Shown: positions 11,119 to 23,050, counted from the first letter of the stretch. The stretch: DNA of 64,000 nucleotides from Diphasiastrum complanatum (GCA_029204225.1 CM055097.1:4424697-4488696), one strand, 5' to 3'. The notes: generated by a model not told the origin, from the sequence alone. Program-made: numbers and translations.

Positions 11119-11289
11119 ATTAGAGGAGTTCTCAATATCAAAAAGACCCTTTGTAAAGATACTTTTTTTTTTCTTTAGTTTCGACTGTCACCAGGCCTAA
11201 TCAAAATGCACAGATTTGAAATCTACGTAACGTAGTTCAAATTAACTAAAAAATAAAAATGAAATATAGAAAACTTTGAAATTTGTGTC

Positions 11290-12350
11290 CGGGCAACATG
11301 GACGTATCCCATTGGTTGGAGTTCCAGTGATCTTATGCATACCTATGTTTGATGTATCCCTCTCTATCTTCAAGTGATATGTCCTAGGGAATGGGACTTT
11401 TCTAATTTGAACTTGCTTAAAAGCTTCTCTAATTAGTTTAAATATTGTTGCATATGCTTCCCTGCTAATACCTACAAAATCACAAGCACTCTGAACTATA
11501 GTCTTATCTAAATTTTTTCAAAGACTCTACTATTTTACACTTTACATTTGAAATCCTATTGTTCATCATGATACGCTCAGTGGATTTGCAACCCAATGAC
11601 ATTCCTAGTGAAGCATTGTCTTTAATATTCCAAGGAGCTACTAATGCAGATCTGCAAAAAAAACAGATAGTTAACAGAATATCACCATAGCTGAAATTAA
11701 ATCCAAATGTCATTGAAAAACTTACAAAAATCAAAATATGCTTACTTGAATGCACAGATCCTTCTATTTCAATAACCTCCTTTTGAAAGCATTTGAATAT
11801 CCTTGCAACTTTGTCGCTTTCGCTTCTTACTTTCAGCCTTCTTCTTTGCCAAATCCACATCCTTCAATAATTCAATATGAATAGACTATAAGACTGATTG
11901 CATTTGCTCTAGTTCTGATTTGATATTGATTGTTATCTTCTGTAATGATTCATTATTTTTTTTAATTTGTTCATTTTCTTCTAACGTCTTTTGGAGATGA
12001 CAATCTCTATTCTGACAATAAGAGGATATCCAAATTTACTCACCTTCTAAAAAGTGAACTTTATTCATATAAAGTTGTTTTCCATGGTTCTGCAATCTTT
12101 CACAATATCCTAGTAATCCACTATGCCCATTGCATATCCATGTAACTAAATGAGTTATTGAAGAGAATGTGTGATGTGTCAAAGTGCTTGGATCATGTGG
12201 AAATAATGTTCCATCTATCCACAAATCCAAGTTTTTTTTTCCTTTTGCTCTATAACGAGAACGATCCTCAACAAATATTTGAATTCCTTTGCCTCCTCTT
12301 CTCTGCAAAGGTGCCAAATCAATAGGGATATCCACATGTAGAGATGCTTT
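11290..12350 (-). pseudogene. Coiled-coil gene, family U copy 2 (frameshifted)
   Basis: Not recognised. Minus-strand exons: about 12350-12045, with HVDIPIDLAPLQRRGGKG, DGTLFPHDPST and GLLGYCERLQNHG, ending at a GTGAGT donor; about 12010-11770, a coiled coil with LQKTLEENEQIKKNNESLQ that carries one in-frame TAG; and about 11653-11290, after a T-rich TTTTGCAG acceptor, with LGMSLGCKSTERIMMNNRIS and GISREAYATIFKLIREAFK. A single-base shift in an A6 run near 11518 breaks the last exon. The first exon and coiled coil match copy 1 at 3669-4936. The damage suggests a pseudogene. Its end lies about 170 bp from the left terminal repeat. Confidence 0.55.
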
Positions 12351-12369
12351 CAGCTGTAGATGGTTTTCA

Positions 12370-12726
12370 ATCTAGAATGTTAAATCGTTCTTGGATTGGT
12401 ATATGGTGCAACCTCCAAATGCTAGTATCCGTGAGGTATTTTTCTCAAGTTCCAATATCCTGATGATATCATGTTAGCTTTCTGTATTTATATTGTTTTG
12501 AACATTGGCTAATACATACATACACTCAATGTTTTATCTTGTAGTTCCAATGTCCTGAGCTATCAACAAATGCGATTCATCAGTATCGGCATGAAATGTT
12601 GGAAATTTTACTATCATGTGCAAGGCCCTACAAGCATGAAGGTGCCTCGGATGAAGCTACCAGGGGTTCTGTGGATGAAGGTGCAGTGCTTGAGGATATG
12701 CCTCAGACACCTTTGATTGAAATGTA
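12370..12726 (+). pseudogene. Plus-strand terminal exons of an unknown gene
   Basis: An exon-like stretch at about 12376-12441 (NVKSFLDWYMVQPPNASIRE) is bounded by TCTAG on the left and GAG|GTATTT on the right. A second runs from a TTATCTTGTAG acceptor at about 12543 to a stop at 12726 and encodes FQCPELSTNAIHQYRHEM followed by an acidic tail ending TPLIEM. The start of the second exon (TTCCAATGTCCTGA) is echoed by TTCCAATATCCTGA about 90 bp upstream, suggesting a local duplication. It is convergent with the minus-strand gene that ends at about 12967. No family recognised. Confidence 0.35.
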
Positions 12727-12966
12727 AATATTGTCACATAAGTTTCGATAGACACATAAAAATACATCATCACATGATGATGCACAGGACAACAGATAGG
12801 CAAATAGAAAGTGGGCTATTACTGAATGCCACAAATATATTATATATATTTTAAAAACAATGTACATTTTTCAAAATACTAAATGCAAATTGTTCGATAA
12901 AATCTTGAAGTCATTTGAGACTTCTTTGTATTTTTTTTTTTTGAAAAAGCACATTGTTGTTGCACA

Positions 12967-14690
12967 TCTATCATCCCAATGTTTTTGCGGTTTCAACAAT
13001 TTCTATGCTTCTATTTAAGTCTTTGCACTGTATGCGACTTTCTTGTCTTGGTCTTACCTGTACATCAAAGAAACTTGTTAAAAAGTATCAACAATGAGAT
13101 TATTTTAAATGAAATATTGCAATACCGAAAACACTGAAATATGTTTAAATAAAATCATTGAAAGTCATTTCAAATGTGTATTGAAATAAACACACATACA
13201 CCTACCAATTTCTTGTTGACTCAAAAACAGAAGTGTTTAGAAATATCATATTGCAGCAAGGTAAGCTCTGATCGAATGTGATCGAGTGTCCAACCTTCTT
13301 CCACCTCAATGGTTGTAACAATAGAATTATTTTCCCTTACTTGGATTTCTATTTGATCTTGATGATTCACTGTAAAATCCTGATCCAATGCTTTCCATCC
13401 ATTGCCAACTTTGGACCATATTCTATAATAAAATATTAAAGAAAGCACTTGTTTTTCTATAAGATATCTAAATTTCATTGACGATCTATTAACTATGCAC
13501 TCGATATTGCCATTACTCTTTTTATCCCAATGATCATCAAGGAGGCTTGATAACATATCGTTTGTTAAATCACTACAAATAAACACTGTCACTGTTCTAC
13601 AAATATTACATTCAACAAAAAAAGCTACAAATATTGCAAAAGACAGAAACCATTGCAATCTATTGTTTTTGGAACATGTGCTACATTTCATACAATCGTG
13701 AATGTCCATAAAAAACCTTGATCAGAAGCTCTTTGCTATGCTGGAATTTAAAGGAATCCATTCTTCGCTTGAGAAAGAGGGTAATGATATGACCTCCAAT
13801 TTTTTACCTGAACTGGATGGTGTGTAAAATGAATCATAGAAGAAAATATAAGAATCCAAAAGTGATCTCGTGGAGCGGTTCTTGTATTGCAGAAGACCAA
13901 TATCAGAATGAATAACATCCATGATGCCGACAAGGGATTGTATAGGTTGCCATTCGATTATGCTTGATGGATACAAATCTAGACAAACCCATAAAACTAT
14001 ATGTCATTTAAATACTCAGATACACGTCTAAATGATTAATGCAAAGCTCAAAGCAAAAAATTCTCCAAAACTTACAATTGCATTTGAGTCTGTCATTTGA
14101 ACTTACGCCTTCCACTCTAATTTCCTTATGCATGTAGACATGTTGAATCAAGACCTTTGAAATGGATTGACCACAAGGTGAAACTTTGAAGTCTAAAATT
14201 CTACCTTTCCAAAAATCCATATTTGATTTTCTCTTTTTACCAAAAAAACCTCTTGATGAGGGATGCATGAGAACCCAGTAAAATTTTCTATAGATACGTG
14301 GTATCCAAGAGCCATCAGAGTTTTTTTTCATTACAAACAGAAACTGAGACAATATTGCTTCGTGGTCTACAACTTCTGGAAGCCATTGCAAAAAGAAGAT
14401 GAACAACATAGTCTGAAGCAAAATGTAGTTAAATCAGTATGAACATAAAAAATCAAATTTGTAATAAATGCTAGCGGTCTTTCGTAAATCGTATATGTTA
14501 CTCTAACTATAGTGAGATCAAAATAGACTTACTTTAGCCACAACTGTTAGGTCCCGGGCACTCAGAAAACTCACAGGCAGCAATTACGGTCCAATCACAA
14601 GTCATGATGGAAGTTTTGAATTGTATAAAAATATGATCGGGAAGTTCCAAAAAAGAAATCGACCGACAAACAACGTTGCAGTCTTTCACA
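12967..14690 (-). pseudogene. Multi-exon gene, possible F-box N-terminus and ubiquitin-like C-terminus
   Basis: Minus-strand exons with good borders: about 14690-14533 (SFLELPDHIFIQ, a possible F-box start, and after a frame shift VSFLSARDLTVVAK, ended by GTAAGT); 14412-14076 (TTGCTTCAG acceptor, GTAAGT donor; LPEVVDHEAILSQFLF); 13974-~13712 (TTTGTCTAG acceptor; YPSSIIEWQPIQ); ~13585-13208 (DLTNDMLSSLLDDHWD and IQVRENNSIVTTIEVEEGW); and about 13065-12967 (QESRIQCKDLNRSIEIVE, stop). The last two exons together look like a ubiquitin-like beta-grasp fold, but this is only pattern resemblance. One in-frame TGA lies before VNKKL, and there is a frameshift in the first exon, so it is probably no longer functional. 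It lies wholly inside the 3.7 kb terminal-repeat element. Confidence 0.45.
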
Positions 14691-14798
14691 GGTGTAAATA
14701 TATAACTGGGCCAAGTGTACGTCGTATAGTTGAAAAGTCAAAAACAACATCTTGACAAAAGGCCATTTTAGTGCTCGAAACTCCTCTGATGCTAGACA

Positions 14799-15266
14799 TT
14801 GCTAGCTCCTATGACCTTTGACAAGGCAGTCATTGACATCAAAGCAGAAGCTGAAGCTAGAGAGCACTACGACGACAAGAACGAGTCTGATCAAGCTCTT
14901 TACAACAACAAAGACCAGTCGAAGAAGAAGTGTCAACCTAAGAGGGAGTCGACAAAGAGAACAGATCATAACCAGCAGAAGCAAGGAAGCCAAAAAAGCA
15001 GATCGAAAGGAAGGAACATGCAGCAAGGCAACAACAAGAAGACATGCGAGAGATGCAGACGTGACAGTCACAAAGTGGATAAATGCTGGTTGAATCCAAA
15101 CATTGAGTATATACATTGTCATAGAAAAGGTCATGCAGTCATGGATTGCTATGACAATCCAAGGAACAAGAAGACGCAGAGGAGGAAGGAGAGCACAAAC
15201 AACACATCATACGTAGAGGAGCCTGAATTTTCAAAGATGGCTGAAGAGCCACGTCACACTTTGTGA
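14799..15266 (+). pseudogene. Copia gag C-terminal region with zinc knuckles
   Basis: A Lys/Gln-rich open frame of 155 codons. At residues about 83-96 it has CERCRRDSHKVDKCW (CX2CX4HX4C) and at about 106-117 a second, imperfect knuckle (HCHRKGHAVMDCY, first Cys replaced by His). This fits the nucleocapsid end of a Copia gag. Immediately downstream the protease is not recognisable in one frame. It starts 9 bp after the right end of the 3.7 kb element, so its N-terminal half was probably separated by that insertion or lost. Confidence 0.75.
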
Positions 15267-15317
15267 CGACAAGGCAAATGATTGTCGACTTTCTACAAAC
15301 CGACTCCTCCAGATATA

Positions 15318-15660
15318 TCATTCTAGGATATGGATCGCAACATGAAGTAAGCGGCACTGGAGCACTTTGGCTGAGCACCAATGGTAGAGACAAAAGACTG
15401 GATGACGTCTTGGTGCTGACCCAGCAACGCGAGGTGTGGAGGTCTGAGGAAGGGACCTATGTGGTGAGGGCCTCTGTGATGGTACAGGTGAATGTGCACT
15501 AGTGGGGGGCCTTTGAGGACTACCCTGCTGTGAGGCTGCTGGAGAGTTTAACATGGACCTATACTGCTAGAGAACAACATCCATTTGTTCTCTCAGCCTA
15601 GCAGATGCACTACTTAACCAGTTCATATACTCTTCATGAGATGAAAAAAGACCAGATCAA
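15318..15660 (-). other. Unidentified Pro/Ser-rich minus-strand frame
   Basis: The minus strand reads SSHEEYMNWLSSASARLREQ, one stop, and then a Ser/Pro/Gln-rich run (SPAASQQGSPQRPPTSAHSP). The composition suggests the disordered C-terminal part of a plant protein, possibly of a CACTA transposon, but no domain identifies it. Confidence 0.25.
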
Positions 15661-16039
15661 AGAAATGGAGGGTCAGACATCTGCATTTTAAAATGAACTA
15701 CGATTGAGATAACAATGATAAACACAAAACATAAAATCCTTTAATAGAAACTCTAAACACTCAAGCCCTTTTCAATTGTCTTACTTGTTTTCATGATTTT
15801 AAAATGTTTATCTTTATCAAGCTGTAGCATATGCTCTTCACATTATTTTAGAAAGTTTCAATTGAAGGAAAATACCCACAAACAAAGCAACAAGATTTAA
15901 CAAAACAAAACCATAATATTTTCACAAAACAAAAAAACAACATTCACAGTAATCAATGCTCACCTTGTCTCCAAAAGCTTTATCCCAAGAAACTCTACTT
16001 CAAACTGAGGATACTGTGATAAAAGTGAGAAAAAAGAGT

Positions 16040-16175
<136 letters not shown>

Positions 16176-16430
16176 AATGTTTACTCCAAGCTTTACTCAA
16201 ACTGCTTAAGGATAGAGAGTCATCAAGGTTTTTTCAAAAAACTTACTCCAAGCCCTACTCCAAGCTTTACACCCTTTTAGATAGCTTTACTCTCTTTGAG
16301 AAGCTTTCTTATGCTCTCTTTGAAAAAAGTTTACAAGCTTTTAAATAGCTTTACCTCAAGCTTTTGAAAGCTTTTGAAAAGCTTTAACTCTGATGAAATG
16401 AAAAAATAAAATAGTGTCAATAAGAGAGAA

Positions 16431-16730
16431 AAAAGAACATAAACAACAATAAACACAAATGTAACAAAGCAAAACAAGTAAACTTTTGAATGCTAGCTAT
16501 GGTGCTTACCTTTGTGTCCAATGCTCAGCTTTTTGCTCAAGCCTCGGTTATGGTGAGAAGGTAAAGAGCTTTGGCTATGACAAAAGAACATAAACAACAA
16601 TAAACACAAATGTATCAAAGAAAAACTAGTAAACTTTTGAATGCTAGCTATGGTGCTCACCTTTTTGTCCAATGCTCAACTTTTTCTCCAAGCCCTAGCT
16701 ATGGTGAAAAGGTAGAGCACTTTGGTTGTG
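16431..16730. repeat. Tandem duplication, about 151-bp period
   Basis: The block starting AAAAGAACATAAACAACAAT at 16431 recurs at 16582 with a few substitutions, including GAATGCTAGCTATGGTGCT and the end ..TATGGTGAGAAGGTA. No coding sense. Confidence 0.85.
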
Positions 16731-16882
16731 CAAAAAAAGCAACAAAAGGACCAAGCATCATTAGAAGAGACATAGAGAGCAACTCCACCGTACCCACCGC
16801 TAGGCGCAACAATATTCTCCTCTTCACGCTCAAAAACTGAAAATAGAAATGAGTAGAAATTGTGAACTGCCAGTCTGTTGAG

Positions 16883-17165
16883 TTCTGCAGATCGACTATA
16901 TGTTCGACGCTGCTAGCGTTGAACATATAGTCGATCTGCAGAATAATATCGACTACATGTTCGACGCTAGCAGCGTCGAACATATAGTCGATCTGCAGAA
17001 TAATAACGACCATATATTCGACGCTAGCAATGTCGAGCATATAGTTTATTTAATTCTGGAAATGGACCAGATACTCGACGCTGCTAGCGTCGAACATATA
17101 GTCGTTTTGTATCTAGAAATTGACTATATATTTGACGCTGCTAGCGTCGAGTATTTAGTCGATCC
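16883..17165. repeat. Array of five palindromes, TATATGTTCGACGCT core (array A)
   Basis: Five near-perfect hairpin units at about 16883-16943, 16932-16998, 17007-17043, 17068-17104 and 17121-17161. Each has arms of the type ACTATATGTTCGACGCT and a three-base centre GCT or AGC. The first extends outward to CTGCAGATC/GATCTGCAG, giving about 60 bp of dyad symmetry. The array ends some 170 bp before the CACTA transposase coding remnant, the position expected for subterminal repeats of a CACTA element. No CACTA-type terminal inverted repeat was found outside it. Confidence 0.9.
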
Positions 17166-17331
17166 ACAGAACTTAATGGATGCAGACTAGAAAAAAAATT
17201 GGGTCACGCAGTGTAGGTATTCTTGGAATGTTGTGGCGAATCGACTTTTCTTGAAAATTGTTATTTCAAATCAACGAGGTGTTATCACAATTTCGACGGA
17301 GATTCTACATTTCAAAAGAACACACCTACCA

Positions 17332-18570
17332 GTGGAATGGAAGAACGAGGAAAAGAAAAAGTTGAAGATACGTCAGGTACTTATGTTGGTAGGCATGTTT
17401 TTTGTTTAGGTTTTTTACACATTTTATAAAAGTATTGATTTTCTTTTTGTGGAGTAGATCATGGAGCAAATGCTGCGCATGATTGGTCATTTGAGAAAAT
17501 TAGAGAAGATGTTGTCAGATGGGGTGTGACCATGGTTCCTTGCCCATGTGCCAATTGTAGAGGCCTAGGATTTATGTCCCTTGATGTAATTGAAAAGCAT
17601 TTGTTGAGAAGAGGCTGGTCAACATAAAAAAAATAAACAGAGGATAATGCAAAGGTATTATACTAAACTATGCATTATTAATGTACTAAAAACATGGTAT
17701 GTTATTGATTTTAGAAATTAAGCATTTGATTTTTTATGGCCTTTTGTGAAAAAACTTTTACTAACTTTTCTAAATCGTCTTGTACATGTCTATCATTTTT
17801 CTCCTAATAGTATATTTTAATGCTATACACCCACGTAAAAAGAAGGACGATCCTTCAAAAGTAACGGGATGGAAGAGATTATCTATTTTGTATAGTTTAC
17901 CATATTGGCAGGTATATGTAATTTTGTCTTAATATGAGTTACACAATAGTTATTTCGGTTTCTGTTTATATGTGCATGTACATCATCATATGATCTAACA
18001 ATATTGGTATGTGTATGTGGCATGTACAACATCTTCTAATTCGAAATACATGAAACAGACGGAAAGCTTAAGAGCATGAAAACTCACAACTATCATGTCT
18101 TCATGCAACAAATACTTCCAATGGTTGTATGTTGCGGCATATCTAACATAGCACGAGCTGGCATTTTAAAGACTAGTCATTTTTTTAGAATGATATGTGC
18201 ACGAACTATAGACCCATCAGAACTAGAATCTCTACAACTAAAAGTGGTTGAGGCACTTTGTGTTTTAGAAAGATCTTTTTCACCATCCTTTTAATATTAT
18301 GACACATCTTGTTGTCCACCTTGTAGAGGAGATTAGATTTGTGGGCCTATTAGTTTGCGATGGATGTATCCATTTGAAAGAGTCATGAAACCTTTAAAAC
18401 AATACGTGAAAAATTTAGCAAGGCTAGAGGGTTGTATGGTGGCAACTTATGCAATTAAAGAAATTGGGTGTCGTAAAGCTCAGTACAGAGGGATACCCAG
18501 TGAACAAGACACTTGCCATGTCAGTCTGCCACCTAGGACTCAAATGTGCGAGTTCAGAATAGCCAATTAA
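17332..18570 (+). pseudogene. CACTA (En/Spm) transposase remnant: TNP2 and DUF4218 parts
   Basis: Pieces in family order. At 17338-17388 is the end of a short first exon before a GTACTT donor. At 17458-17630, after a GGAGTAG acceptor, is a transposase-associated-like domain with PCPCANCRG and EKHLLRRGW. At about 17825-17912 is a TNP2 block GWKRLSILYSLPYWQ, which in the family precedes 'RHNLDVMHIEKN'. At 18076-18294 is DUF4218 with KTHNYHVFMQQILPM and ERSFSPSF. At about 18297-18520, after a frame break, are MTHLVVHLVEEIRF and RWMYPFERVMKPLKQYV. Most of the TNP2 catalytic region is absent, and there are frameshifts and stops. DNA-transposon pseudogene associated with palindrome array A. Confidence 0.85.
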
Positions 18571-19098
18571 GCTGTAGGAGGGCACACTTTTTCAAGACCA
18601 ATATGTCCAAAAACATGCAAACACTCAACCAAGCCTAAAAGTGATGAGACAAACAGTTTTAAATGGTCTCTAAGAGTTCCATGAAGCCTTCATACAGATC
18701 CTATGAAGCAGTATGGGCTGAGAACCATGAATTCTTGGTTTCTAGAAGTCAAGATTGCTATAAACTTGATGGAATTGCCACATAAGCCTCTACCCATCAA
18801 TCTACAATGTGATAGCTTGCTAGGAAGGTAAAAAGGAACACAAATCATGCTAGAAAAAATCCAGAATGATCCCCTTATGGATTTAGAAAAATATATCCCC
18901 CAAAATTCACCAAAATTGGTCAATTTTTTACACTTTTTGACTTCCTACAAATCTAATTGTTGGAATTCTTGGCTCTAACTTCTAGGATAGGTTCAAAAGA
19001 CTATGATTAATCTTTTCCCAGCTTCAATTGATGTTCAACAACCTCCTACCATCCAATTTCATGAAAAAACAAGCAAAAATCATGAATTTTAGCCCTTC
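18571..19098. other. No gene seen
   Basis: AT-rich sequence with short frames in all phases. I see no domain, repeat or splice structure that can be supported. Confidence 0.5.
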
Positions 19099-19472
19099 AT
19101 TAGTGGAGTTCTAAATCCAAAAAAGACCCTTTGTAAAGATTCTTTTTATATTTTTTCTCAAATGTTTCTTACACATGGACCAATCAAAACACTCAAATTT
19201 GAAATCTACATAACGTAACTTTTTGAGTCCACATTTTGATTCCAAACTAAAAATGGCATAACGTTTTAGTGATAAGTCCGAATTTAGCAAAGTTTGGTGC
19301 ATTGAAAAGCCTCTACAAGGGCCTTCCAATGATATGTTACATGACATACTTCTAAGCTACGATTAAAAAATTATGGCAAGTCAAAAGTATTAGTGTTATA
19401 ATATTTTAATAATAAAAAAAGCATCTTGCACGAATTTTTAAGGGTCTTTTTGGAAATCAAAACTTCTCTAAT
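19099..19472. mobile_element. MITE, 374 bp, ATTAGAGGAGTT termini (copy 3)
   Basis: The left end is ATTAGTGGAGTTCTAAATCC and the right end is ATCAAAACTTCTCTAAT, imperfect inverted repeats. It matches 5014-5372 over nearly its full length in the same orientation, with small substitutions and one extra stretch near the left end (TAAAGATTCTTTTTATA) that copy 1 lacks. Non-coding. Flanks CCCTTC and GCTAGG show no evident target-site duplication. Confidence 0.92.
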
Positions 19473-20342
<870 letters not shown>

Positions 20343-20579
20343 CTCTCGCTCTCGCTCTCCCTAACAAAATCTGCTGAAGTCACGTCATAAATTATAATTA
20401 TATTTCAGGATACATCGAGAAACACATTGCTTGAGCTCAATACAGTGTTGGTTCACTCGAAACTTCTTAAAGATTCCTTCTACATCAAAGTCATTGTTAA
20501 CATCTTCAAAGTGAACTTGAGGAGTGTTCTCATTACCACTGATCTATATTCAAGAAGTCTTATCATGTTACAAATAGAA

Positions 20580-21860
20580 AGTGCCTGCGGGTAGTACCAA
20601 AGCATCATATACAGGTAGTACCAAGGTATCATACACAGGTAGTACCAGGAAGGTAGAAAGTACCTGTAGGTAGTAGTACTACACATGCAGAAAGTAAAGT
20701 AGTCTAGAGGATCAAAATAGTTACATGATAGGTTCAAATAGTACCAATTCTTGGCACTCAAAAAGTTTCAGAAACACGTAGACATTACAAAAATAATACA
20801 AATCTTGTAAAATTGGTAGTAACTAAAGTTTAGATTCCACCAATTGGCAACAACACTAAAATAGTACCGAAAAGACCACAAAGGATTGTATGCGAGCTAC
20901 GAACACAAATAAATATACAGAAAAAAGTATCTAATTTAATGGTTATATGCATAAAACATGGTTATGAGAAGTCTAAATAGTACCTATTTGGTAGATTTTA
21001 AAATAAAAATGAGACACTTACTATAAGAGAACCTAATTAGGCAGTCAGGAGGATCAGAATTGGTACACGATAAGTTATTGCAGTACCATTCTTTTGTATT
21101 CAAGTGCTTTACCAACACAAAACTAGTACCAAAATAGTACAAAATTTGTAAAATTAGTACCCAACTACTGGAGTAATACTACCAATTGGTGTAACAACAC
21201 TAAAGCGATACCAAAAAGACTGAATCGGGATGTGTGCAAACTGCAAATATGACGAAATAAAAAAAAAATAGAACCAAATGGTGTAGATTTTAAAATAAAA
21301 ATGGTACACACTATAAATCTCAGTAGACCAATTTGGAGGATTTTAAAATGAAAATGAGACACAAGGTATTAAAGCACCTATTTTGGTAGTCTGTATTATC
21401 AAAATTGCTACTCTATAAGTTCCAGTAGTACCAATACAAACATTCAATACCCAAAAGTTCCAAATTATTAAAAAGCACCAAACAACTAAATGCTAGTAGA
21501 TCGAAAAGTACCAAAATGTTGCAAACAACAAATTGAAGAAACGTTCAAAAACTACCAAAACTATCAAAAGCACCAAAGAGCAACAAACAACAATACTTTT
21601 TGCACACCAGAAATACATAAAATATTAGAGTTATTTGAAAAGAATATAGAGTACCAAAAGTACCAAAAATATATCTTGGACAAGTTTTCATAAGTACCAA
21701 ATAGAAAATAAATAGTTGTTTATAAGCTTCTACAAGTACCAATAGTCCCAAAAGTCCAAAGGAGCAAAATATCAGTTGAGTAAAAACTACAAAACAGTTC
21801 CAAATAGCAAGAGGTGGAGTGTGTATCTGTAGAACCAAAGAACAGGAGTACCAAGATCAG
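20580..21860. repeat. 1.3-kb tract dense in AGTACC words
   Basis: The words GTAGTACCAA, AGTACCAAA and CAGTAGTACC recur dozens of times at irregular spacing, mostly in one orientation, in otherwise AT-rich sequence. The same word cluster occurs at 4950-5700. No coding frame is conserved through it. A minus-strand transposase-like frame starts just to the right (21976). Confidence 0.7.
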
Positions 21861-21975
21861 GTTCAACAGTGCAAAAGATCAGCATTACCAAGAAAACAGA
21901 AATCCAAAAAAGAAGGACCTGAGTGTTGTCAAGAAGATATATTGGATGCTTGACAACACTCTTTCTTCCAATCCT

Positions 21976-22690
21976 CTATCGGCATATGTCTTTTTTGTTG
22001 GAGGACACTCGAGTTTCTGAGCTCCAAAAGGCATACACCAATTCCTTGACCCGAGCCATGATTATGCTACCTCTAGGCAATTGTCTCTGCCAGGCACTCA
22101 AGGGAAGAACCTCCTCATCGTCCTTAATGTTAAAGCGAGAACTAGCTGTAACAATATTTTTGTGATGAACACCCAAAGCACCTGCAATTCTCAAATGAGG
22201 GAGATTCGTTGTGCCATTAGCTTTATTTAGTACCATCACAAGCAAAGATCTCTTCACGAAGAGTTCATTCACCGAGTGGGACACCTTAATTTGACTGAGG
22301 GTATTACGGATTTCAACAATATTAGATGATATTTGCAGCTTCCGAAAAGTTGGTTGTAGAAGTTAGAATATCTCCCTCTGAATACCTATTGAAAATTGTT
22401 GTGTATGTTTTCACCAATATTTTGCCGTAGCTAAACAGATTCGTTTTCTTGTTTTGACAAGCCTCCTAAAAAAAATTTCTTTCAATCTCTGTTTCTGTTT
22501 CTTACCAGTCCCATAGTCCCTCATTGCAACTTTGTTGACACAGTGACAATGTTCCATGTTGGGATCACTTGCATACGTCTCATGCATTGTAGGAAAAACT
22601 GTTGGAATATCCAAAATTGAATCTGTGAAATATATATTATTGCCCTGAAAACTATCCATGCTGGAATCATCTACTATTCTACGCACAGGC
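21976..22690 (-). pseudogene. Unrecognised transposase-like gene fragment
   Basis: The minus strand gives two blocks. 22686-22411 contains DSILDIPTVFPTMHETY and KKQKQRLKEIFFRRLVKTRK. 22284-21976 contains LPHLRIAGALGVHHKNIV and ends VYAFWSSETRVSSNKKDICR. The last motif resembles 'W...T.VSPN.KD..R' that I associate with uncharacterised plant transposon proteins, but I cannot name the family. About 125 bp with stops separates the blocks, either an intron or decay. The AGTACC tract lies at its 3' side. Confidence 0.4.
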
Positions 22691-23050
22691 TAATCGTCAG
22701 ACAAAGAGCTCGATCAAATAGATCACGATCAGCAAGAAAGACCTGGATCAGCCACAACGTGATCAGAAAGAGCACGATCAGCAAGAAAGAGGTATATTAG
22801 ACCAATATTGAGAGACCTTGCAAATGCGATCATAGAGAGAGCTAGAACGAGAGATCTTTTAAACGCGAGGAGAGAGAGAGAGAGAGAGAGCAAGCTGGAT
22901 TGCAAGAAAGCGAGAGCGAGAGAGAGAAGTCGGCGGTCCCACAACAGAAGTGATTTCTAAGCAATTATTACAATTACACACCTGCAAATTTGTTACAAAC
23001 ATTCATAGTCTCATATATCTAGTAGACCCAGTTTAGAATGTTAAACAATA
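22691..23050. other. Purine-rich intergenic DNA
   Basis: A partial repeat of CACGATCAGCAAGAAAG occurs at about 22725-22790, with short GA runs near 22870 and 22915. No gene is supported. Confidence 0.5.

Larger units (their letters stand above)
11119..14790. mobile_element. 3.67 kb gene-bearing element with ATTAGAGGAGTT termini
   Basis: The left end is ATTAGAGGAGTT followed by CTCAATATCAAAAAGACCC. The right end, reversed, is ATCAGAGGAGTTTCGAGCAC, so the termini are imperfect inverted repeats. Next to the left end, GAAATCTACGTAACGTAG is the same subterminal sequence as in the 360-376 bp MITEs of this window. The interior holds three coding blocks: a minus-strand gene at 12967-14690, plus-strand exons at 12370-12726, and a minus-strand coiled-coil gene at 11290-12350 related to the gene at 3669-4936. 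Flanks read ATATGC on the left and GCTAGA on the right; no convincing target-site duplication. It is a candidate parent element for the MITEs, or a carrier of captured host sequence. Confidence 0.65.

Noticed and set aside
16699-17190. Frames with repeated FDAASVEHIVD-type peptides on both strands
   Set aside because: They are translations of palindrome array A, open on both strands because of the symmetry; not a repeat protein.
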